Program-made: the position numbers and the translations under genes
Source: an uncultured Coprococcus sp.
GTDB taxonomy: Bacteria > Bacillota > Clostridia > Lachnospirales > Lachnospiraceae
DNA length: 10,444 nt
Assembly (NCBI GenBank): GCA_900557435.1
Contig: USSH01000061.1
Coordinates: 1-10,444, forward strand
Direction: 5' to 3'
The notes under the pieces: model-generated
Databases searched by the model: none
Told to the model about the DNA's origin: nothing
The model's input: only the letters and a program-made list of their open reading frames with translations
In this document: piece by piece, positions 5,190-10,444 of the stretch
Layout of the letters: the number at the start of each line of letters is the position of its first letter
Position numbering within the stretch: the stretch's first letter is position 1

Positions 5190-7883
5190 CTATCTCCTCT
5201 TGTCCTGTATGACCTTAATGATCTGTATTATCGCAGTCGGTGCAAATGCAAGTCCCGCTATCTTCAGCACATCCGCCGCTCCAAGACTTACCACGCTGAA
5301 CAGACTGTGAAGTCCCGGTATGAACAGGACCGCAGCCAGAAATGCCACTCCGGCTAAAAATGCATAGACGCTGTATTTATTTGATCTAAATCCAAGCTTA
5401 AACATCGACTCCTCACTTCTGCAGTTGAAACCGTGGAACAGTCTGGCAAGTGTCAGTGTTGCAAATGCCATGGTAGTGGCCTTTGCCGAACTCACCGGCA
5501 GTCCAAGATGGAATGCTGTCATGGTCGCTATAGCGATGAGAAGCCCCTCCGAGAGCATCTTTGCCATAAAGTCAGATGTCAGGATTCCCTTCTTAGGATC
5601 CCTCGGTTTTTCTGAGAGCAGCGATGGATCAGCCGGCTCCATTCCTATCGCGAGCGCAGGAAGAGAATCTGTGAGCAGGTTGATGAACAACAGATGTACC
5701 GGTGCAAACGGAACAGGCAGGGCGGCTATCGAGGTATAAAGCACCGCCAGTATTCCGGCTGTGTTTCCTGACAGCAGGAACAGTATCGCATTCTTTATGT
5801 TTCTGTATACATTTCGTCCATTTGACACCGCCTTGATGATGGTCGCAAAGTTGTCATCTGAGAGGATCATGGCCGCCGCGTCCTTGGACACCTCTGTGCC
5901 GGTTATTCCCATGGCAACACCTATGTCTGCCTTCTTGAGTGCAGGGGCATCGTTGACACCATCGCCTGTCATGGCTACTATATTGCCATTCTTCTGCCAT
6001 GCATCAACTATCCTTATCTTGTTCTCCGGTGACACCCTGGCATATACAGATATCTTTGTTATGTCACGCGCAAGCTCCTCATCTGACAGGGCGTCAAGCT
6101 CCTCTCCCGTGAGTGCCATGTCTCCATCCTCGTATATTCCGATCTGCTTCGCTATGGCAACCGCTGTGATCTTGTGGTCTCCGGTTATCATGACCGGCTT
6201 TATGCCCGCACGCCTTGCATCGGCAACCGCTGCCATAGACTCCGGACGTGGTGGATCCACCATGGACACAAGTCCAAGAAATGTAAATCCATACTCTGTA
6301 TCAACTCCCAGTACCTCGTCACTTTCCTTATATGCAAATGACAGTACACGGAGACCATTTTCTGAGAATGCCTTGTTCTGAGCCTTGATCTTCGCCTTTT
6401 CTTCATCCGTCATAGGCTTTACGCCATCGCTGTATCTCACGCTCACGCATCTGTCAAGCAGCACATCAACAGCACCCTTGGTGAGTATGGTCGGCACCCC
6501 ATGAAGCAGATACTTTGTACTCATAAGCTTTCTGTCCGAGTCGAACGGAACCTCCTCCACTCTGTCCATGCAGTCCCTGAGTACATCCTCCTTCAGACTC
6601 CACTCCACGGGGACGGAGGTACCTGTCCCCATTTGACTGTCTGCGGGGACGGAGGTACCTGTCCCCTCCGTCCCCATGCCTGGCATCATGTGGACCTGGC
6701 GGAACATCTCAAGCAATGCATATTCCGTCGGATCTCCTATTCCTTTTCCATCCACTATGCTGGAATCATTGGTGAGAACCGCATCGTATAGCAGATACCT
6801 GTGGAGCTGATTATGGGAATCAAGCTCCTCCGGCTTGTAAAGTTTTCCATCCAGATATATCTCCTGCACGGTCATCTTGTTCTGTGTAAGTGTTCCGGTC
6901 TTGTCTGAGCAGATGACTGACACGCATCCAAGACTTTCAACCGCTTTGAGGTTCTTGATGATCGCATTCTCCTTCGCCATCTTCTGAGTGCCAAATGCCT
7001 GCACGATGGTGACTATCGAACCTAGAGCCTCAGGTATAGCTGCAACCGCAAGGGCGACTGCGAACATCATGGAATCAAGCACCGCCATCTTCCTGTATAT
7101 ACAGAGGACAAATACCAGCGCGCACACGATCATGATGAATGCCGCAAGCCTTGCACTGAACTTATCAAGGCTTTCCTGAAGCGGAGTCTTTCTCTCCTTT
7201 GCCGCATTCATAAGTCCTGCGATCTTACCGAGCTCCGTGTCCATTCCTGTTCCGGTCACGAGCACCTCTGCTCGTCCGTATGTAACAAGACTTCCTGAAT
7301 ACACCATATTTGTCCTGTCTGCAAGGGGCACGGAACCTTCTATTATTGCATCATTCTTTTCCACATTTGTCGATTCTCCGGTAAGTGAACTCTCATTTAC
7401 CTGGAGCGAGAAGTTCCTGAGTATCCTTCCATCGGCAACTATCATATCACCCGCCTCGAGCAGCACGATATCACCCGGAACTATCTCGCGGGACGGAAGC
7501 TCCTGCTTCACGCCATCTCTCATAACTTTTGCATTTGGGGATGAAAGCTGTTTCAGACTGTCAAGCGAACGCTCAGCTTTCACATGCTGCACCGTTCCCA
7601 GCACAGCGTTCATGACGAGTACCGCCAAGATTACTATGGTACTCTCGATATTGTCAGAAAACATAGAAATGACCGCTGCTATGATCAGTATGATCACCAG
7701 CAGGTCACAAAACTGGCTGAGGAACACCTGTAATGTGCTCTTTCTCTTGCCTTCCTGAAGAATATTTTCTCCCTTCTCACTGCGGATCTCCTCTGCCCGC
7801 TCCGTAGACAGTCCGCAGCTGTCTGTCTTGAATTCTTTTAGTAATTCATCACCGGAACAGTTCCAAAAATTCTTCTCTGTCAT
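5190..7883 (-). CDS. Type II P-type ATPase, Ca2+/Mn2+ exporter-like (LMCA1-type, single ion site)
   Basis: An 897-residue ATPase with all type II landmarks: N-terminal cation-ATPase segment (1-50), M1-M2 (57-100), actuator TGES (168-171), M4 AAIPEAL (281-287), phosphorylation motif CSDKTGTLTQNKM (325-337, catalytic D327), N-domain KGA (469-471), DPPRPE (543-548), TGDH (567-570), hinge TGDGVNDAPALKKADIG (639-655) and M5-M10 (694-890). Against SERCA, the site II residues are kept (E285, N735, T738, D739). Site I E771 is replaced by G710 and E908 by R814, as in single-Ca2+ pumps such as LMCA1. Residues 403-425 come from a palindromic DNA repeat inserted in the N-domain. The start is set at 7883: AAGGAG lies 10 nt upstream, whereas an in-frame ATG at 7928 has no ribosome site and lies in another palindrome. 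It is the first gene of the operon with pit and DUF47, behind a putative Mn2+ riboswitch. Mn2+ as well as Ca2+ transport is therefore inferred. Confidence 0.92.
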   Translation of the reverse strand: MTEKNFWNCSGDELLKEFKTDSCGLSTERAEEIRSEKGENILQEGKRKSTLQVFLSQFCDLLVIILIIAAVISMFSDNIESTIVILAVLVMNAVLGTVQHVKAERSLDSLKQLSSPNAKVMRDGVKQELPSREIVPGDIVLLEAGDMIVADGRILRNFSLQVNESSLTGESTNVEKNDAIIEGSVPLADRTNMVYSGSLVTYGRAEVLVTGTGMDTELGKIAGLMNAAKERKTPLQESLDKFSARLAAFIMIVCALVFVLCIYRKMAVLDSMMFAVALAVAAIPEALGSIVTIVQAFGTQKMAKENAIIKNLKAVESLGCVSVICSDKTGTLTQNKMTVQEIYLDGKLYKPEELDSHNQLHRYLLYDAVLTNDSSIVDGKGIGDPTEYALLEMFRQVHMMPGMGTEGTGTSVPADSQMGTGTSVPVEWSLKEDVLRDCMDRVEEVPFDSDRKLMSTKYLLHGVPTILTKGAVDVLLDRCVSVRYSDGVKPMTDEEKAKIKAQNKAFSENGLRVLSFAYKESDEVLGVDTEYGFTFLGLVSMVDPPRPESMAAVADARRAGIKPVMITGDHKITAVAIAKQIGIYEDGDMALTGEELDALSDEELARDITKISVYARVSPENKIRIVDAWQKNGNIVAMTGDGVNDAPALKKADIGVAMGITGTEVSKDAAAMILSDDNFATIIKAVSNGRNVYRNIKNAILFLLSGNTAGILAVLYTSIAALPVPFAPVHLLFINLLTDSLPALAIGMEPADPSLLSEKPRDPKKGILTSDFMAKMLSEGLLIAIATMTAFHLGLPVSSAKATTMAFATLTLARLFHGFNCRSEESMFKLGFRSNKYSVYAFLAGVAFLAAVLFIPGLHSLFSVVSLGAADVLKIAGLAFAPTAIIQIIKVIQDKRR
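6609..6675. repeat. Composite palindromic (REP-like) repeat, copy 2, inside the ATPase gene
   Basis: Two identical 22-nt imperfect palindromes (6609-6630, 6645-6666) of the GGGGACGGAGGTACC...GTCCCC type are 14 nt apart, and TCCGTCCCC (6667-6675) follows. The order, spacing and orientation match copy 1 at 1946-2011, but the internal spacer differs. Read by the ATPase gene it adds about 23 residues containing GTGTSVP twice, between GDPTEYALLEMFRQVH and the VPFDSDRKLM segment of the nucleotide-binding domain. The frame stays open. Confidence 0.88.
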
Positions 7884-7918
7884 ACACACCTGACTCCTTT
7901 TCTTCTTATTTTCGGATA

Positions 7919-7934
7919 CCAGGCACATGCCTGG
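7919..7934. repeat. Palindrome in the ATPase leader
   Basis: CCAGGCA-CA-TGCCTGG is a perfect 7+7 inverted repeat. Outer GGA (7914-7916) and TCC (7937-7939) can extend it past a 2-nt internal loop. It lies about 20 nt upstream of the ATPase ribosome binding site, between the riboswitch terminator and the gene. It is unrelated in sequence to the other palindromes. Its central ATG is in frame with the ATPase but has no ribosome site. The rest of 7940-8060 shows no gene. Confidence 0.6.
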
Positions 7935-8060
7935 GGTCCATTTTCTATTTCCCTGATCAGCAATATTATCTATGCATCAAACATAATGTCATCTGATCTT
8001 ATATGCTTATCACGCAAAGAAAAGTCTGTTGTGTATTCAGCTATCTCTTTTTCTTACATA

Positions 8061-8119
8061 CAACAAAGGAACGAGACCTTCATTGCATGATAAACACACA
8101 ATAAAAGTCTCGTTCCCTT
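8061..8119 (-). terminator. Riboswitch expression-platform terminator
   Basis: In minus-strand RNA, 8119-8095 pairs with 8089-8065 over 25 consecutive pairs with a 5-nt loop (8094-8090), followed by the U-rich tail UUUGUUGUAU. Its core is GGAACGAGAC with GUCUCGUUCC. Six pairs are G-U on this strand and would be A-C mismatches on the plus strand, so the RNA is read from the minus strand. The 5' arm contains the GAGAC-UUUUAU segment that closes the riboswitch P1 helix, so terminator and aptamer exclude each other. This is the expected ON-switch layout: ligand-bound P1 prevents termination and lets transcription reach the ATPase gene. Confidence 0.8.
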
Positions 8120-8253
8120 CAAGTCCTATATACACTACTATATATACTCCGAAAGCGTGCGCCCCGGTTCCCTGCACAGGTATGTCCCAGCCAGAAAACG
8201 TGATGACGAGATCGCACAACATCTTATAACCGATGTAAACTACTCCCTGATAT
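8101..8253 (-). ncRNA. Candidate yybP-ykoY (Mn2+) riboswitch aptamer
   Basis: The leader of the ATPase operon shows the conserved parts of the yybP-ykoY class in order. They are GGGAGUAG (8247-8240; family GGGGAGUAG), a P2 hairpin ACAUC/GAUGU (8236-8232 with 8223-8219), UCGUCA (8209-8204), GGCUGGGACAUACC (8192-8179, with the ACAUAC loop that builds the Mn2+ site), further hairpins such as GUGC/GCAC, and the closing AACGAGACUUU (8114-8104; family AAGACCUUU/GAGACYUUU). P1 can form between AUAUCAG (8253-8247) and CUUUUAU (8107-8101) with two mismatched pairs in the middle. P1 begins at the expected transcription start of the promoter at 8261-8290. The class is known to switch on Mn2+ exporters and cation P-type ATPases. 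No covariance model was run. Confidence 0.72.
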
Positions 8254-8260
8254 TTCCGAC

Positions 8261-8290
8261 ATAATAACACGGGAACCCTTTGATTGTCAA
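8261..8290 (-). promoter_or_regulatory. Promoter of the riboswitch-ATPase-pit-DUF47 operon
   Basis: On the minus strand, a perfect TTGACA (8290-8285), an 18-nt spacer and TATTAT (8266-8261, 5 of 6 matches) place the start near 8254, exactly where the riboswitch P1 helix begins. The -35 box spans the loop of the glnK terminator hairpin. The agreement of promoter, predicted start and aptamer edge supports the assignment. Confidence 0.7.
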
Positions 8291-8300
8291 AGGATTCCCG
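8261..8300 (-). terminator. Terminator of the amtB-glnK unit
   Basis: In minus-strand RNA, CGGGAAUCCUUUG (8300-8288) pairs with CAAAGGGUUCCCG (8282-8270) over 13 pairs around the loop ACAAU. One pair is U-G on this strand and C-A on the other. The tail UGUUAUUAUGU is only moderately U-rich. It lies 30 nt after the glnK stop. The hairpin overlaps the next promoter (8261-8290). Confidence 0.7.
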
Positions 8301-8330
8301 GCTAGTATTTGGTAAAGAAATTATAAACTT

Positions 8331-8678
8331 TTAATTCAGAGCATCATAGCCGCTCTCCTTTGTACGGATCTTAGTTGCAGTACGGATCTCATAGCTGAAT
8401 ATCTTGCCATCTCCAACCTCACCTGTATATGCCGCCTTCTGGATAGCCTCGATGGTCTTCTTCTCCCATTCCTCAGATGACACAACTATCTCAAACTTGA
8501 TCTTTGGCTGCATCACCACATCTACCTCCGTACCACGGACAAGTTTCTTATATCCTCTCTGTGCTCCGCATCCCATAACCTGAGACACTGTGATTCCATT
8601 TACATCTATGGCATTCAACGCTTCCTTGACGTCCTCAAAGACCTCCTCGCGCACGATAGCCTCAACCTTTATCATCAT
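8331..8678 (-). CDS. glnK: P-II family nitrogen regulatory protein
   Basis: This 115-residue cytosolic P-II protein forms trimers that sense ATP/ADP and 2-oxoglutarate and, as GlnK, plug the AmtB channel. Visible features are the beta1 start MMIKVEAIVRE, the T-loop GAQRGYKKLVRGTEVDVVMQPK (38-59), and the B-loop with ATP-binding TGEVGDGKIF followed by the C-loop IRTATKIRTKESGYDAL. The uridylylation tyrosine (Y51 in E. coli, in RGAEY) is Val here (V52). Covalent control by UTase at that position is therefore not possible, and control by ligands alone is inferred. The start is ATG at 8678 with AAGGAG 9 nt upstream; a second ATG follows immediately. It lies 33 nt behind amtB in the same direction, which marks it as the cognate AmtB regulator. 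Confidence 0.95.
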   Translation of the reverse strand: MMIKVEAIVREEVFEDVKEALNAIDVNGITVSQVMGCGAQRGYKKLVRGTEVDVVMQPKIKFEIVVSSEEWEKKTIEAIQKAAYTGEVGDGKIFSYEIRTATKIRTKESGYDALN

Positions 8679-8711
8679 AATAGATCTCTCCTTCCTATAT
8701 CATATGCTGTC

Positions 8712-9956
8712 CTATGAATCAAGTCCATTGAATGTTGGATATGCACTCTCGCCGTGCTCTGAGATATCCAGACCTACCTTTTCTTCTCTGTCTGTTACAC
8801 GGAGTGGTGTGAAGAGTCTCACGATTCCAAGACAGATAAGTGTTCCAACTACAGCTACCGCGATCGTTACAACGATACCTACAAGCTGAACAAGGAACAG
8901 ATGTACATCGCCGAATACAAGACCGTCCCAGCGAGCCACACTGTTTATTGAGCTCTTTGCAAATAATCCTGTTGCGATACCTCCCCAGATACCGCCGATA
9001 CCATGACATCCAAATGCATCAAGTGCATCGTCTATCTTCAGCTTACCCTTAAGGAATGAGATTGTAAAGCAGCAGATCGGGCTGACAAGTGCACCGATGA
9101 TGAATGATGACCAGATTGGTACGAATCCTGCACCAGGTGTTATAGCCACAAGACCGACAACAAGACCTGTCGATGCACCGACCAGGGTAGGCTTTCCATC
9201 CTTTATCACATCTATTATCATCCATGAGAGCATTGCGCTGGCACTGGCAATTGCCGTTGTCATGAATGCATGTGCTGCAAGACCATTTGCGCCGAGGGCA
9301 CTTCCGGCATTGAAACCGAACCATCCAAACCAAAGAATGAATGCACCGAGTGCTACAAATGGAATGTTGTGAACTCTGTATGCTGTGTTCTCATATCCCT
9401 TTCTTCTTCCAAGGATGATAGAGAATACAAGAGCGCTCACACCTGAACTTATATGTACTACATTTCCTCCCGCGAAATCAACTGAACCGATCTCTCCGAG
9501 GAAACCACCCTGGCCCCATACCATGTGAGCCATCGGATAATAAACGATGATCGACCAGAGCATGATGAAGAAGAACAACGCCTTGAACTTCACACGTCCG
9601 ACCAGTGAACCGGTGATAAGCGCCGGTGTGATCATGGCGAACATCATCTGAAATGCAACGTATACAAGATGAGGTATATTATCCGCATAAGGACCAGCCT
9701 CATCCATCTTTATCCCGTTAAGCGCAAACCACTTGAGATCTCCTATAACACCTCCGTGATTAGTGCCAAATGAGAGTGAGTAACCGAACAGCACCCACAT
9801 GACAACTGAAAGTCCCATGATGGCCGTACATGCCATGATGGTATTTACAACATTTTTCCTCCTGACGAGGCCTCCGTAGAAGAATGCAAGTCCGGGTGTC
9901 ATGAAGAACACCAGAGCCGCACAGATCATAATAAAACCAGTATCTCCCGAATTCAT
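8712..9956 (-). CDS. amtB: Ammonium channel/transporter
   Basis: This 414-residue Amt/Rh family protein has eleven predicted membrane helices. Diagnostic elements are FFMTPGLAFFYGGLVRRKN (17-35), the outer gate region YVAFQMMFAMITPALI (99-114, with Phe gate residue F106), MVWGQGGF (145-152), the pore histidines H168 (VVHISSGVSALV) and H318 (FGCHGIGGIWGG), and GWFGFNAGSA (211-220, with F215). The C-terminal tail (VTDREEKVGLDISEHGESAY) keeps the conserved G-D-E/HGE segment needed for channel cooperativity. No cleavable signal peptide is evident, unlike E. coli AmtB. The start is ATG at 9956 with AAGGAGG 8 nt upstream. It heads the amtB-glnK unit, which typically imports ammonium under nitrogen limitation. 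Confidence 0.96.
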   Translation of the reverse strand: MNSGDTGFIMICAALVFFMTPGLAFFYGGLVRRKNVVNTIMACTAIMGLSVVMWVLFGYSLSFGTNHGGVIGDLKWFALNGIKMDEAGPYADNIPHLVYVAFQMMFAMITPALITGSLVGRVKFKALFFFIMLWSIIVYYPMAHMVWGQGGFLGEIGSVDFAGGNVVHISSGVSALVFSIILGRRKGYENTAYRVHNIPFVALGAFILWFGWFGFNAGSALGANGLAAHAFMTTAIASASAMLSWMIIDVIKDGKPTLVGASTGLVVGLVAITPGAGFVPIWSSFIIGALVSPICCFTISFLKGKLKIDDALDAFGCHGIGGIWGGIATGLFAKSSINSVARWDGLVFGDVHLFLVQLVGIVVTIAVAVVGTLICLGIVRLFTPLRVTDREEKVGLDISEHGESAYPTFNGLDS

Positions 9957-10026
9957 AATTTCTTCCTCCTTAACCTTTATTCACCCGAAGGATGCGATAT
10001 CTCATTCTCCCGGTACTACATACGCG

Positions 10027-10068
10027 AAAAGGCGCCAAACGAATCTTTTCGATTCATTTGACGCCTTT
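10027..10068 (-). promoter_or_regulatory. Long hairpin in the amtB leader
   Basis: In minus-strand RNA, 10068-10051 pairs with 10045-10028 over 18 consecutive pairs (AAAGGCG...GAAUC with GAUUC...CGCCUUU) around GAAAA. UUUU (10030-10027) closes the 3' side and CGCG follows. Two pairs are U-G on this strand and A-C mismatches on the plus strand, so it is read from the minus strand. It begins a few nucleotides after the predicted amtB start. It may be a weak attenuator or a 5'-end stabiliser, or, if the promoter is misplaced, the terminator of a gene beyond the right edge. Confidence 0.6.
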
Positions 10069-10078
10069 GTCGTGATTT

Positions 10079-10107
10079 ATAATAGCAGACTTCAGAAAAT
10101 AATGCAA
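10079..10107 (-). promoter_or_regulatory. Extended -10 promoter of amtB-glnK
   Basis: On the minus strand, TGC-TATTAT (10087-10079) is an extended -10 box. TTGCAT (10107-10102) sits 17 nt upstream as a weak -35. The predicted start is near 10072, about 115 nt before the amtB ATG. No sigma-54 box (GG-N10-GC) with proper spacing was noticed. Confidence 0.5.
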
Positions 10108-10223
10108 GAGGTAATTTCAAATTGTTTTTCTCAAGCCATTTTGTTGTTTTTATGAAATTTCTTAACCAAATCTTTATTGCCAGCTCCGTTTCGATATACC
10201 GGGCTTTTTACGGCGTGCTATTT

Positions 10224-10444
10224 CTACGCCACCCTTGTGGCGTCCATTCCAGTATTTCTTGCTGCTGCCATACTTGCATTTTCAGTAACCGGTATACACT
10301 TCTTACAAGCAATTGCAACATCCCGCATGGATGGCATTGACACACTCTCTGTCTGCCAGAGCCGCTCCGTAACTACAGATATTGCATGTGTGATATGTCT
10401 GTAATCATTCTCACATCCCGGAGTCTCATTGACATATCTGTAAT
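10224..10444 (-). CDS. Possible partial hypothetical reading frame at right edge
   Basis: One minus-strand frame is open from the right edge (first full codon at 10442) to a TAG at 10224-10226, giving about 72 residues that include YRHITHAISVVTERLWQTE and IACKKCIPVTENASMAAARN. I do not recognise it. A 15-nt near-direct repeat (10391-10405 and 10430-10444, 13 of 15 identical, period 39 nt) lies within it. A hairpin ACGCCAC-CCTT-GTGGCGT (10226-10243) overlaps the stop, without a T-run. The plus strand over 10177-10404 is also open, so coding status is doubtful. This could equally be decayed or non-coding DNA. Between 10108 and 10223 I see nothing else definite. Confidence 0.22.
   Translation of the reverse strand, partial: YRYVNETPGCENDYRHITHAISVVTERLWQTESVSMPSMRDVAIACKKCIPVTENASMAAARNTGMDATRVA

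Noticed and set aside
5761..6381. 206-codon plus-strand frame
   Set aside because: It is antisense to the conserved ATPase core, including the DKTGT to hinge region, and has no recognisable domain. It is a mirror of coding bias.
7884..7928. Longer N-terminus of the ATPase starting at the ATG at 7928
   Set aside because: That ATG lies inside a palindrome and lacks a ribosome site, while AAGGAG is well placed for the ATG at 7883. The shorter N-terminus (MTEKNFWN...) matches the family.
8037..8270. 77-codon minus-strand frame
   Set aside because: It overlaps the riboswitch aptamer and terminator completely, has no ribosome site, and its sequence is explained by the RNA structure.
9957..10072. 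ANTAR-type antitermination signal in the amtB leader
   Set aside because: The expected pair of hairpins with A1/G4 hexaloops was not found. The main hairpin has a 5-nt loop.
10177..10404. 75-codon plus-strand frame with hydrophobic N-terminus
   Set aside because: No ribosome site or known motif. A minus-strand frame is also open here, so neither is convincing.

Overview
The window looks like chromosomal DNA from a low-to-mid GC Clostridia, most likely a Lachnospiraceae gut commensal. The grounds are AGGAGG-type ribosome binding sites, TTGACA/TATAAT-type promoters, a secreted Ig-like/fibronectin-III protein with an AYA-AE signal-peptidase site, and interspersed GGGGACGG...CCGTCCCC palindromes. 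The family assignment is inferred from style, not from a search. Every convincing gene lies on the minus strand, so the window is read here from right to left.

Right end (about 9957-10444): an unassigned edge region with a possible partial reading frame, then an extended -10 promoter and a leader hairpin for amtB. Next come amtB (ammonium channel) and glnK (P-II regulator), a standard two-gene nitrogen unit that ends in an intrinsic terminator at 8270-8300.

Centre (3395-8290): a promoter sits inside that terminator hairpin. Its leader has the hallmarks of a yybP-ykoY manganese riboswitch (8101-8253), and the 3' strand of the switch is shared with a 25-bp intrinsic terminator (8065-8119). This leader would control a three-gene operon: a type II P-type cation ATPase with a single-site (LMCA1-like) ion-binding residue set, a PiT-family phosphate transporter 2 nt behind it, and a DUF47/PhoU-like partner of PiT. 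The inferred logic is manganese-gated expression of a divalent-cation exporter together with a phosphate/metal-phosphate importer.

Left (1946-3260): a terminator closes the ATPase-pit-DUF47 operon. A compact intergenic region with a perfect inverted repeat and a promoter precedes lrgA-lrgB, two overlapping genes of the holin/antiholin-like (CidA/LrgA, CidB/LrgB) system. A composite palindromic repeat follows lrgB. The left edge holds a secreted multi-domain protein of 577 visible residues, cut by the window.

The most notable points are the candidate Mn2+ riboswitch and its operon, and a second copy of the composite palindromic repeat lying in frame inside the ATPase nucleotide-binding domain. 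Many of the RNA hairpins pair fully only on the minus strand, where A-C mismatches become G-U pairs. This supports transcription from that strand.
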